Assembly: GCF_900100625.1 (NCBI RefSeq)
Contig: NZ_FMTY01000007.1
Location: forward strand, 1-64,000
DNA: 64,000 bases
Source: Flavobacterium saliperosum
GTDB lineage: Bacteria > Bacteroidota > Bacteroidia > Flavobacteriales > Flavobacteriaceae
Reading direction: 5' to 3'
Made by a program: the position numbers and the translations under genes
Notes under the pieces: generated by a model
The model's database searches: none
The model's input: the letters and a program-made list of their open reading frames with translations, nothing else
What the model was told of the DNA's origin: nothing
Shown here: in pieces, positions 9,175-16,977 of the stretch
Layout: every line of letters begins with the position of its first letter
How positions within the stretch are numbered: position 1 is the stretch's first letter

Positions 9175-10065
9175 ATGTATAAGAGACTTAATGGATACAA
9201 GTATAATTGGATATTCGTTTTAGCGATGTGTCTGGGTATTTTTTTTGTTTTGATAATGTTGTTTGCGCAGGTGAAACTTCCTGTTAGTAGGGTTAATGCG
9301 TTTGACAGTCTTCCGATTCTTGTATTGTTGACATTTGGTGCTATTATAGCTCCCGTTCTCGAGGAATTATCTTTTAGAGGATTCTTTTCTAACAGTAACA
9401 AATTAAAAATAATCGCTTTGATTGGATTTTTATCTTATACGAGTTTGATGTTTTATTCGAAATATTCAATTGATTTTGCTGTTGCTAATGCATTGATTTT
9501 TTTGGTATTGATAACGCTCTATTATAAGTTTAAAAACAATTCAATTTTCGTTCTTTTTGTTATTACCAATGCGGTAGTTTTTGGATTGATTCATTATAAC
9601 GCGACTGATTTTATTGGTCAGATAAATCCGTTCGTTCTGGTTCAAATCATATTGGGTTTGTTTTTAACATGGATAACAATTAACAGTAAGTTGTGGCTGG
9701 CTATGATTTTTCATGGAGCATGGAATTTAATAGCATTAACCGCCATGTTGTTAAGCCTTCAGTTTGTTTCGAAGGAAATAAACGTAATAGAAAGAGATAA
9801 TGTGAAAATTTCTTATCAGCAAGTACCGGTTTTAGATTCCAAAGTTATTACCGTCGCTAACGAAACTAATAAAGTTATCGGAAAGAATACGACAATTAAA
9901 ACGCTCTTGGATTTTGCTTTAATCGATTCGGATTTAAAAGGCAATTATTCTTCCATAGTTCCTATGGCTCGGTACAATTTTACCATTGAGTTCAAGGACG
10001 ATAAAAGAAATTTTGAAACCGTTTTAAAGATACTTCAAGAGGAAGAAATGGTTATCAAAAATTAA
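9175..10065 (+). CDS. CPBP family intramembrane metalloprotease
   Basis: Polytopic membrane protease of the CAAX-protease/bacteriocin-processing family, 296 residues from this start. An upstream GTG in frame at 9148 lies inside the terminator, so the ATG was chosen. Motif 1 is EELSFRG (Glu63, Glu64, Arg68), motif 2 is FGLIHYN and motif 3 is FHGAWN, supplying the family's Glu/His metal site. About six to seven membrane segments fill residues 12-210. A soluble C-terminal tail of about 90 residues is an unusual addition. The gene is AT-rich (15 GC in 60 at 9481-9540) compared with its neighbours and lies alone between two terminators. Substrate unknown. Confidence 0.85.
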   Translation: MYKRLNGYKYNWIFVLAMCLGIFFVLIMLFAQVKLPVSRVNAFDSLPILVLLTFGAIIAPVLEELSFRGFFSNSNKLKIIALIGFLSYTSLMFYSKYSIDFAVANALIFLVLITLYYKFKNNSIFVLFVITNAVVFGLIHYNATDFIGQINPFVLVQIILGLFLTWITINSKLWLAMIFHGAWNLIALTAMLLSLQFVSKEINVIERDNVKISYQQVPVLDSKVITVANETNKVIGKNTTIKTLLDFALIDSDLKGNYSSIVPMARYNFTIEFKDDKRNFETVLKILQEEEMVIKN

Positions 10066-10070
10066 AAACA

Positions 10071-10100
10071 AAAACCCGATTCAAACGAATCGGGTTTTTT
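10071..10100. terminator. bidirectional intrinsic terminator
   Basis: A 12-bp perfect stem (AAAACCCGATTC/GAATCGGGTTTT) with loop AAAC and T6. It lies between the CPBP gene and the convergent phnA gene and can serve both. Confidence 0.88.
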
Positions 10101-10118
10101 AATTTATACAATGTCGAA

Positions 10119-10691
10119 TTACTTCGTCTTTTTCACATACTGCGTAAGGATAACAATATGCTGTCCTTCCACACGGCCTTCAATTTGTTCGGCATTGTCC
10201 CAAACCAATTTGATGTTGTGTACCGCCGCACCACGTTTTGCGGTGAAATTAGCGCCTTTTACGTCCAGATCTTTAATCAGTACTACAGAATCCCCGTCAA
10301 ACAAAATATTGCCGTTTGAATCCTTGTGGATGATTTTGCCTTCATCGTCATCGCCTTCTCCGGTCGCTTTTGCCCATTCCAAGGCTTCTTCATCCAGATA
10401 CATCATTTCCAGCAGGTCGTTCTTTTTTAAACGGGTAAGCATACGCCAGGAAACAATCTGTACCGGTAAATGCTCGCTCCACATGCTGTCGGAAAGACAA
10501 TGCCAGTGGTTGGCATCGGTGGTTTCCGGGTTTTCAATCTGCCCCACGCAGGTGGTACAGGCTAAGATGCTGTCGTCTAAGGTGTCTTTGGAATCCGGTG
10601 GAATATTATATACGGTTAAATCGTGCGGGTTGCCACACAATTCGCATTTCGAATCACTTCGGTCTTTTAATTTTTTTTCAATTACGCTCAT
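10119..10691 (-). CDS. phnA: PhnA/YjdM family zinc-ribbon protein
   Basis: A 190-residue cytosolic protein of the PhnA family, historically called alkylphosphonate utilisation protein although the role in most bacteria is unknown. An N-terminal zinc ribbon has Cys pairs in SKCELCGNP and ACTTCVG; the C-terminal PhnA domain (about 120-188) contains LFDGDSVVLIKDLDVKG and the conserved KRGAAVHNIKLV. The N-terminal extension with two Cys pairs is typical of the Bacteroidota members. Transcribed leftward; next to a beta-barrel protein gene on the same strand, 42 bases apart. Confidence 0.88.
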   Translation of the reverse strand: MSVIEKKLKDRSDSKCELCGNPHDLTVYNIPPDSKDTLDDSILACTTCVGQIENPETTDANHWHCLSDSMWSEHLPVQIVSWRMLTRLKKNDLLEMMYLDEEALEWAKATGEGDDDEGKIIHKDSNGNILFDGDSVVLIKDLDVKGANFTAKRGAAVHNIKLVWDNAEQIEGRVEGQHIVILTQYVKKTK

Positions 10692-10733
10692 AATAATGTG
10701 TTTGGTGTTTATAAAATAAGGGTGTTTCGGAGT

Positions 10734-11279
10734 TTAAAATCGGTATCCCAGGCTTAACCCGGCATTTAATTCGACAGCCCAAAAACGCTCGTTTACGTCT
10801 TCGCTGAAATTACGGCTAAGGTTGGCATAAGGCGCAAATGCAAAATGATCGTTCCATACCCATTTGTAGCCCATGCCCACGCCTAAAATAAAGCTGTCCA
10901 GGTCGGTTTTCTTGATATAGTCTTGGTTTAGTTCGTCGGTCTTTTTTTCTTCGAAATCACCGAAACGGTATTTCAGCATTGGGGAAATATAATAGCCGCT
11001 GCTGTTGGCACTGAAATAGAAATTGGCATTCAGACCCACACTGTTCGTATTGAATTTGTACCCGTCTTTTTTCAGTTCCGGCCAATACGAGTAGCGGTCG
11101 TTGATGAAAAGTTCACCTCCAATGGAAAAGCCATCTTCGATGAAATGTTCATAACCCACTTCCACCGACTGGATTACGATGGTGTTGAGGAAGTTCATCT
11201 TTACCTCATTTTTCTTTTGTGCGTTAACCGAAAACAGTCCGATAAACAACAGTCCGAACAGTAAGAATTTATTTTTCAT
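10734..11279 (-). CDS. outer membrane beta-barrel protein
   Basis: A 181-residue small outer-membrane barrel candidate. The start at 11279 was chosen because it gives a clean Sec signal peptide (about 1-19, LFSVNAQ); a longer frame reaching 11381 would read back into the phosphatase gene. The mature part alternates hydrophobic and polar residues in strands of about ten, for example FSIGGELFINDRYSYW and FILGVGMGYKWVW, and ends in the barrel-type GLSLGYRF with terminal Phe. It lies 28 bases downstream of a metallophosphatase gene on the same strand. Function unknown; related in style to OmpW/OmpA-barrel and porin-family proteins. Confidence 0.75.
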   Translation of the reverse strand: MKNKFLLFGLLFIGLFSVNAQKKNEVKMNFLNTIVIQSVEVGYEHFIEDGFSIGGELFINDRYSYWPELKKDGYKFNTNSVGLNANFYFSANSSGYYISPMLKYRFGDFEEKKTDELNQDYIKKTDLDSFILGVGMGYKWVWNDHFAFAPYANLSRNFSEDVNERFWAVELNAGLSLGYRF

Positions 11280-11307
11280 GGCTTCAATTTTTTTGTAAAG
11301 ATACGGA

Positions 11308-12036
11308 TTAGTTGCGACCCCGCTCTTCCGGATACAATTCCGGCAGCGGTTTGCTTTGCCAGAATTCTTTGGTATCCACATCCATAATGGTCAATCGGCC
11401 TTTGAATGCGGCACCGGTATCGACATTCCAGACATTCGCACGATTCACCGGAACCGAATACCCTATGCGGGTTACCGGCGTGTGTCCAATGAAAATTTCT
11501 TCGTAAAGGGACATGCGTTTCGGGAAAAACAAGTCTTTTCGGGAAAGGGTTTTGTCCATCGCCAAGGCCGCTTCCCAAAGGGTGCGGTCCCAGCAGAACA
11601 TGCCTCGGAAATATTCGTAATGCACCCCTTTCTGATTCGTAAATCCGGCATGAATGAACAGGCGGTTTTGTTCGTCCAGGTGAAAATCATGCAGTCGGGA
11701 TAAGAACTCGATGTGTAGCGCGATTTTGTCGGCTTCAATGTGCTGATATACCTCTACGGTCGACTGTCCGCCGTGCAGGCGCCATTCGTCGTTGTCTTCC
11801 CCTTCCGAAAGCCATTGCAGCACCATTTCCTCATGATTCCCTCGGATAAAAAGACAATTGTGCGTTTTATCCAGCTCAATCAGATGGTCAATGACATGGG
11901 GCGTGTCGTTCCAGCCATCCACAAAATCTCCCAAGAAGATGAGTTTGTCGTTGGGTGTCACTTTTGCCCGGTCCAAAACCTGTACCAAGGCTTTGAGTCC
12001 GCCGTGTATGTCACCGATTACTAAGGTTCTGCTCAT
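11308..12036 (-). CDS. serine/threonine-type metallophosphoesterase
   Basis: A calcineurin-fold phosphatase of 242 residues, close to the PrpE/bacteriophage lambda phosphatase type. The dinuclear metal motifs appear in order: GDIHGG (8-13), LGDFVDGW (36-43), RGNHEEM (about 66-72), then a His in LFIHAGF and another in IFIGHTPVT. These place it in the group acting on phosphoproteins or diadenosine tetraphosphate; which one cannot be told. Cytosolic, no signal peptide. First of two leftward genes with the beta-barrel gene. Confidence 0.88.
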   Translation of the reverse strand: MSRTLVIGDIHGGLKALVQVLDRAKVTPNDKLIFLGDFVDGWNDTPHVIDHLIELDKTHNCLFIRGNHEEMVLQWLSEGEDNDEWRLHGGQSTVEVYQHIEADKIALHIEFLSRLHDFHLDEQNRLFIHAGFTNQKGVHYEYFRGMFCWDRTLWEAALAMDKTLSRKDLFFPKRMSLYEEIFIGHTPVTRIGYSVPVNRANVWNVDTGAAFKGRLTIMDVDTKEFWQSKPLPELYPEERGRN

Positions 12037-12159
12037 GAGTTGCGCTTAATTTTATTCAAATGTCCAAAAAACAATCGGGATTATCAAACCCTACGCAAAC
12101 GAATTCGAGAATTAACATTTTTTGACGAAAAGCCGCAAGAGCTCCACCACCCGTTATGG

Positions 12160-12167
12160 TAGTTTTG
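12160..12167 (+). promoter_or_regulatory. -7 promoter box (TAGTTTTG)
   Basis: Perfect TAnnTTTG match, 56 bases upstream of the small lipoprotein gene. No clear -33 box. Confidence 0.4.
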
Positions 12168-12222
12168 TCCTGTAATGTCAGGGTCTTTCAAACTAACTAA
12201 AAACAACGATAACACTTAAAAA

Positions 12223-12429
12223 ATGAAAACCACCACCACACTACTTCTTATTTTTATTGCCTTGCTTTTGTTGCAATCCTGTTCACCGGAAGACCCGGAA
12301 CCACAATTAAAACCCGTATCCACAACGATTGATTATACCGATGCGATGATGCAACGGGATTCGATTTCTAAAGATGGGGAGGAGACGGATCCGCCGACTA
12401 AACCGATTATTGTGATAATTAAGCCATAG
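12223..12429 (+). CDS. small hypothetical lipoprotein
   Basis: A 68-residue protein with a type II signal peptide and lipobox LLQSC (Cys20). The mature 48 residues are acidic and proline-rich, with no recognised domain, ending in a hydrophobic IIVIIKP. It stands 66 bases upstream of the sensor kinase gene on the same strand with a -7 box between them. It could be a peptide ligand, a stress lipoprotein, or a relic; small lipoproteins before sensor kinases are frequent in Flavobacteriia. The lipobox supports real coding despite the small size. Confidence 0.6.
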   Translation: MKTTTTLLLIFIALLLLQSCSPEDPEPQLKPVSTTIDYTDAMMQRDSISKDGEETDPPTKPIIVIIKP

Positions 12430-12466
12430 ATACAAATCAACGCAATCTTTGTTTGATATAAATTCT

Positions 12467-12474
12467 TATTTTTG
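12467..12474 (+). promoter_or_regulatory. -7 promoter box (TATTTTTG) of the sensor kinase gene
   Basis: Perfect TAnnTTTG match; TTTG copies occur at 12448-12451 and 12452-12455, closer than the usual 19 bases. A start near 12481 would leave a leader of about 15 bases before the TTG start codon. Confidence 0.45.
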
Positions 12475-12495
12475 GAATTATTTAAGTAAACAATT

Positions 12496-14529
12496 TTGAA
12501 AATTAAATTAAAAATTATTCTGCTTTTAATTTTATCAATTTCAAGCTGCGAAAAAAAAGAATCTAATTTAAAAGGAATTGATTCTGAAAATGTTGATTCA
12601 TTATTGACTTGGTCACAAAAAAATAATATTGACAAAGAGAAAAGAATAGCTTTTTTGAAAAAAGCCGATAAATTATTAGTAAAAGATTATGATTCAAGTT
12701 TTCGAGATAGATATTATATTTTAGCTTCTCTTTATCATTATAATTCAAATGAAAAAAGGAGTTTAGAAATTCTTGAGTTCGTTAAAGAGAAAAGTTTATT
12801 ATTTAAGGATACTTTAGGGTTAATTTTGACCGATTGTCAAATTGCTAATTCAAATAGTAGAGCTTTCAAAATAGATTCTGCTTATTATTATTTTACTAGG
12901 GCAGAGAAGCTTTCAACAAAACTTAAGAGCAAGCCATACTTTGACTTCATCCTGTTGAATAAAGCCGATCTTTTATGTTTTCAGAGGGATTATGTTGGAG
13001 CAGAAGTGAAGGCGATAGAGGCATTGAGGATTGCAAAACGAAAAAACAATAATCGCTTGATTTATGATTGTTATATAACTATCGGGAATTCTTTATCAGG
13101 TATTAAAAATTATGATAGTGCAAAAGACTACTACCAAAAATCAATAGAAAAATCAATAGAGCTTAAGAATGATCCCCAATATGTGACATTGAAGGCCCAA
13201 CCTTATAATTATATTTCAGAAATTCTTCTTAATGAAGGAGATTATATTTCAGCAATCAATTATGTTGAGAAGGCATTAAAACTAGCCAACTTCAGAAAAG
13301 TTGATCCAGCAATGTTTTCCTACTTAAACAATAAGAAGGCAATTGCTAAAATTAGAATAACGCAAGATGGTTCCCTTAAAATATTAAAGGAAACTTTAAG
13401 AATTGGAGATAGTTTGGGAAATAGTTCCATCGGATTTACTTCAAGATTTTATTTGGCGGAATATTATCTATCTGTTGGTGATACCTTAAGAGCTAAAGAG
13501 TATTGTGAAAATGGAAAAAGGATAGCAATAACAAAAAAGAATTTCGAAGGCGAATTAAAAACCATGGAGTTGCTTGCCAAAATTGACCCCAAAAATAGTG
13601 CATTCTACAATGAGCGCTTCATTTCTCTAAACGACAGCCTCCAAAACGTAGAACGCGCCACCCGCAATAAATTCGCCCGGATTGAATTTGAAACCGACGA
13701 AATCACCACACAGAAAAACTTGGCAGAAGCCGAAAAGGAGAAAATATCGGCACAACGCTGGATGATTCTCGGTTTCAGTCTTTTCTTTCTTGCCGTGTTT
13801 ATTTTCCTTTACATTTCGCACAGGCAACGTTCCAAAAACAAGGAACTCCAATACCTGCAGCAACAACAGAAAGCCAATGAGGAAATCTATCGCCTGATGC
13901 TGGACCAACAGCAAAAAATTGAAGAGGGCAAGCAAATCGAAAAACGACGCATTTCCAAAGAACTGCACGACGGGGTGATGGGAAAACTTTCATCTATTCG
14001 GATGAACCTCTTTGTTCTAGGTAAAAATCCCGATTCCGAGACTTTAATCCGATGTATGGAACATGTGGATGAAATTCAGAATATCGAAAAGGAAATCCGG
14101 AAAATTTCGCACGACCTGAACCAAAATCTGTTTGCCGACGCTTCCGATTTCATGCTCATGGTGACCAATCTTGTGGATAACATCCGGGAACATTCGGCCA
14201 TCCATTTCAAAATCATCGCCGACGAGAAAATCGATTGGAACCGAATCAACAGTTCGGTGAAAATGCAGGTATACCGAATCCTTCAGGAAGCGTTGCAAAA
14301 CATCGAAAAATACGCCAATGCCACTACAGTGGTTATCAGTATGCTTGAAAAAGAAGATCACCTGAGTGTAACCATCACTGATGACGGTATCGGATTTGAC
14401 CCCCGTTCCGGGAAAAGCGGTATCGGACACAAAAACATGCACGAACGCGCAGCAGAAATCAATGGCAAATGCATTATTTCGTCCGCTATCGGAAAAGGAA
14501 CGGCAATTAATTTGATAATTCCAACATAG
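12496..14529 (+). CDS. TPR-containing lipoprotein sensor histidine kinase (HisKA_3)
   Basis: Membrane sensor kinase of 677 residues. The start is TTG: only this start yields the type II signal with lipobox SISSC (Cys18). Residues about 25-360 are helical TPR-like repeats outside the inner membrane, then a coiled coil (about 375-420), one membrane segment (about 421-443, WMILGFSLFFLAVFIFLYIS), a cytoplasmic linker, HisKA_3 with phospho-acceptor His491 (SKELHDGVMGKL) and HATPase_c (RILQEALQNIEKY, DDGIGFDP, GIGHKNM). The partner is the LuxR-type regulator 33 bases downstream. Base composition changes sharply near 13560-13600: 14 GC of 60 at 13201-13260 against 31 of 60 at 13621-13680. Confidence 0.9.
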   Translation: MKIKLKIILLLILSISSCEKKESNLKGIDSENVDSLLTWSQKNNIDKEKRIAFLKKADKLLVKDYDSSFRDRYYILASLYHYNSNEKRSLEILEFVKEKSLLFKDTLGLILTDCQIANSNSRAFKIDSAYYYFTRAEKLSTKLKSKPYFDFILLNKADLLCFQRDYVGAEVKAIEALRIAKRKNNNRLIYDCYITIGNSLSGIKNYDSAKDYYQKSIEKSIELKNDPQYVTLKAQPYNYISEILLNEGDYISAINYVEKALKLANFRKVDPAMFSYLNNKKAIAKIRITQDGSLKILKETLRIGDSLGNSSIGFTSRFYLAEYYLSVGDTLRAKEYCENGKRIAITKKNFEGELKTMELLAKIDPKNSAFYNERFISLNDSLQNVERATRNKFARIEFETDEITTQKNLAEAEKEKISAQRWMILGFSLFFLAVFIFLYISHRQRSKNKELQYLQQQQKANEEIYRLMLDQQQKIEEGKQIEKRRISKELHDGVMGKLSSIRMNLFVLGKNPDSETLIRCMEHVDEIQNIEKEIRKISHDLNQNLFADASDFMLMVTNLVDNIREHSAIHFKIIADEKIDWNRINSSVKMQVYRILQEALQNIEKYANATTVVISMLEKEDHLSVTITDDGIGFDPRSGKSGIGHKNMHERAAEINGKCIISSAIGKGTAINLIIPT

Positions 14530-14562
14530 TTTTATACTTTCACGCGAAAATATAACACGAAA

Positions 14563-15225
14563 ATGGCTGTTAAAATTCTTTTTGTAGATGACCATCCTTC
14601 CCAAATCCTTGGTTACAAAACAATCTTAACCTACAATAACCGGAATCTTGACATTGAAGCGACCGAGTGCTACAATTGCAAAGACGCCTTTTCAATTATT
14701 ACCGATACGGTTAATCCTCCCAATTTTGATTTGGTTTTTTTAGACCGCAGCATGCCCGCCTATGAAGAAGGGGATATCTTTTCCGGGGAAGATTTGGCGG
14801 TCTTATTGAAGAAAAATTATCCGGACACCAAAATCGTTATTCTCACTTCGCACGCGGAATCGTTTATTATTTACGATATCGTGAAGAAAGTCAACCCGAC
14901 AGGCTTGCTGATTAAAAGCGATTTCAGCGGGGAGGAGCTCCTGTCGGCTTTCGATCGGATACTGGACGGTGCAACCTATCATAGTGAAACCGTCCGAAAA
15001 GCCATTAAGGAACTGCTTTCCCGGGAGGATTATCTGGACAGCATCAACCGGCAAATCATTATGCTCATTTCCCAGGGCTTCAAAACCAAAACGATTGCCG
15101 GGGAAATCAATCTTACGGAAAGCGCCGTGGAAAAGCGGAAAGCCAAAATAAAAGACTACTTCTGTATCGATAAGGGTAACGATGAAGACATTATCCGTGA
15201 AGCTAAAAAATTAGGATTTATCTGA
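14563..15225 (+). CDS. NarL/LuxR-type response regulator
   Basis: A 220-residue cytosolic transcription factor. The receiver domain (1-130) has the acidic pair Asp9-Asp10 (FVDDHPS), phospho-acceptor Asp61 (LVFLDRSMP), the switch Ser in ILTSHAES and Lys118 in LLIKSD. A LuxR-type helix-turn-helix follows (about 158-205; SQGFKTKTIAGEINLTESAV), where ESAVEKRK replaces the more common ESTVKKH recognition helix. Partner of the kinase just upstream. The following four exported-protein genes are the obvious candidate regulon. Confidence 0.92.
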   Translation: MAVKILFVDDHPSQILGYKTILTYNNRNLDIEATECYNCKDAFSIITDTVNPPNFDLVFLDRSMPAYEEGDIFSGEDLAVLLKKNYPDTKIVILTSHAESFIIYDIVKKVNPTGLLIKSDFSGEELLSAFDRILDGATYHSETVRKAIKELLSREDYLDSINRQIIMLISQGFKTKTIAGEINLTESAVEKRKAKIKDYFCIDKGNDEDIIREAKKLGFI

Positions 15226-15357
15226 CTTTAACATTAATTGCGGAAAAACCACAACGCCAGCTTTTTTCATGATAGTACTTTTACAACATCAAATTACTGC
15301 AGAAAAATTTGAAGTTTAAAAAGTAAAAAATTAAGAATTATTAAAATTAAAAAAATC

Positions 15358-15828
15358 ATGAAAAAATTATTATTTGGGTTTGTTGCTGTTATTGCTTTTG
15401 GTTTAAATGTGAGTGCTAAAGAAGTTGTTTCTACTGAAAAATTGTCTGAGAAAGAAGCGGTTGTTTCTTCAAAATCAGATTCAGAAGATTTATTAAAAAT
15501 TAAGATTACAATTGATTTTGGAAGAAAATCAAAAGATTGTACAGGCTTTGGAGTATGTTCAATTGTTCTTGAAGGAGATATTCCATTAGATCAGATTTCT
15601 TTCAGAGGAGAGGCTAACAGTAATGGAAATCTACAATTAGAAGTTACAAAACTTGGATTGGAATCAATAATTAAAACTTTTGGTAGTAAAACAATCATTT
15701 TAGAAGAGGATTTCACGGTTTCGAGTGAAGTTTGCAAACAGATTGGACTAAAAGAAGGATACACTGTTAAAGCAGGAAAATATACTGTAACCACAGACCG
15801 TTCAGGTATTAACTCTGTTATTTTGTAA
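15358..15828 (+). CDS. exported protein with CxGxGxC motif (paralog A)
   Basis: A 156-residue protein of unknown function with a Sec signal peptide (about 1-20, LNVSA). After an acidic/serine-rich linker (about 21-45) comes a compact domain: CTGFGVC (Cys61, Cys67), a beta-rich middle and LEEDFTVSSEVCKQIG with a third Cys (126), then EGYTVKAGKYTV. The same layout recurs in the protein encoded at 16507-16950, so the two are distant paralogs. The gene is AT-rich and separated from the regulator gene by 132 bases, and a terminator follows 12 bases after its stop. The two motif Cys could form a disulfide or bind metal. Confidence 0.75.
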   Translation: MKKLLFGFVAVIAFGLNVSAKEVVSTEKLSEKEAVVSSKSDSEDLLKIKITIDFGRKSKDCTGFGVCSIVLEGDIPLDQISFRGEANSNGNLQLEVTKLGLESIIKTFGSKTIILEEDFTVSSEVCKQIGLKEGYTVKAGKYTVTTDRSGINSVIL

Positions 15829-15840
15829 ATAGGAATCTTG

Positions 15841-15872
15841 AATAAAGCAAGTGAATTTTCACTTGCTTTATT
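15841..15872 (+). terminator. intrinsic terminator or attenuator
   Basis: A 13-bp perfect stem (AATAAAGCAAGTG/CACTTGCTTTATT) with loop AATTTT. It lies between paralog A and the redoxin-like lipoprotein and would partly separate their expression; no long T-run, so partial read-through is plausible. Confidence 0.7.
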
Positions 15873-15889
15873 TATTAAATAAATACAAA

Positions 15890-16498
15890 ATGAAAAAACT
15901 ACTAATCACTATTTTCTCAGCCCTGCTGTTTGTAAGCTGCAAAACCGTATTATTAAAGGTAAAAGGGGTAAAAGACCCCAAAATAGAGAACTATAGCTCT
16001 GCCAAAAAGTATCTGCATAAAAATGATATGGACACGACAAGGGTTGTTTATTTTAAAGACTTTTATTCTCTTGCCCAAGCTTCCAAAAAAAAGTATTTAC
16101 AAATCCCAGACACCTATTTCTTTGACAGAAACGGAAACTTTGTTGATTACAGAAAGTCAGCGACGGACTGTAATGCCAAAGTGGATGGTTTTATTCAGGA
16201 TTTAAATGCTTTTTCCGAAGCTAAGAAGGATTCCACAAAAAACTTAACAGAGTTGAAGAGTTTTTTAGTGGGTTCCGATAAAAAATTGTTATCAGAAAAA
16301 CCAGGAGAAATTACCGTTTTTATCACTTGGGCAAGGTATGCAGGTGCCTTAAACAAAGAAAAAGCCTTCGACTGGGTCAAACTGCTGGAACAAGCCAAAC
16401 AAAAAGGAATCAGTGTCAATTACTATCTCTTAAACTGCGATTTTCAGGAAAGCTGGAACCTGACCAAAGAGCAAAAAGAAGCTTTGGGCGTTAATTAA
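15890..16498 (+). CDS. lipoprotein with possible redoxin-like fold
   Basis: A 202-residue lipoprotein, lipobox LFVSC (Cys16). The ATG was chosen over an in-frame GTG inside the terminator hairpin. The mature chain alternates helices and strands; PDTYFFDRNGNFVDYR resembles the strand-turn-strand after the cis-Pro in thioredoxin-like proteins, and GEITVFITWARYAG then KGISVNYYLLNCDFQ look like core strands. There is no CxxC, so any redox activity is doubtful; three mature Cys (including SATDCN and LLNCDF) are available. It sits 8 bases before paralog B, so the two are cotranscribed. Function unknown. Confidence 0.7.
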   Translation: MKKLLITIFSALLFVSCKTVLLKVKGVKDPKIENYSSAKKYLHKNDMDTTRVVYFKDFYSLAQASKKKYLQIPDTYFFDRNGNFVDYRKSATDCNAKVDGFIQDLNAFSEAKKDSTKNLTELKSFLVGSDKKLLSEKPGEITVFITWARYAGALNKEKAFDWVKLLEQAKQKGISVNYYLLNCDFQESWNLTKEQKEALGVN

Positions 16499-16506
16499 AA
16501 AATCAA

Positions 16507-16950
16507 ATGAAAAACCATTATTTTTTGGCGGCCCTAGTGTTGCCTGTCCTGTCTTTTGCCCAAACGGAAACGACCTCAATCGAATTGGATATTCGCGGTA
16601 GGAGTTGTATCGGAGGTCTTGGAATTTGCACCACAACCTCACCGGAACTTTATAAAACAAGTATGAAAAACTTTAACGTCTCCAAAAAGTCGTTCAACAC
16701 GATGTTGTTGCAAATTGAAATCGAAAAACTTTCCGTGGAAGACCAGATAATGTTTTTCGGAAAAGAATACGCGAAAATAGCTCCCAATGAAATCCTCGAG
16801 TTTACTCAGGATGAGGATTTTGTTTTCGACAAGGATACCCTGCTTTATTTGGGTTTCGATACCAAATACCAAGTGCTGAAAAAAGGAAATTATCCGATTG
16901 AAGTTACCAAAGACAAGGTGGCGGTTACACTCACTTTATCGGAGGGTTAA
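16507..16950 (+). CDS. exported protein with CxGGxGxC motif (paralog B)
   Basis: A 147-residue protein with a Sec signal peptide (about 1-19, LSFAQ). The motif RGRSCIGGLGIC (Cys34, Cys41) matches paralog A at 15358-15828 apart from one extra Gly. Further along, TQDEDFVFDKDTLLYLG and YQVLKKGNYPIEV align with A's EEDF, IG and YTVKAGKYTV segments. Whole mature chain is one small beta-rich domain. Nothing I know assigns a function; related hypothetical proteins occur in Flavobacteriia as far as I recall. Cotranscribed with the lipoprotein upstream; the coiled-coil protein gene follows 27 bases later. Confidence 0.75.
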   Translation: MKNHYFLAALVLPVLSFAQTETTSIELDIRGRSCIGGLGICTTTSPELYKTSMKNFNVSKKSFNTMLLQIEIEKLSVEDQIMFFGKEYAKIAPNEILEFTQDEDFVFDKDTLLYLGFDTKYQVLKKGNYPIEVTKDKVAVTLTLSEG

Positions 16951-16977
16951 AAATTGCACCACAACGCTATCGTTCAC

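Noticed and set aside
10111-10719. 202-codon open frame opposite phnA
   Set aside because: It is antisense to a clear PhnA gene with intact zinc-ribbon cysteines; the Ser/Pro-rich translation is typical of a shadow frame.
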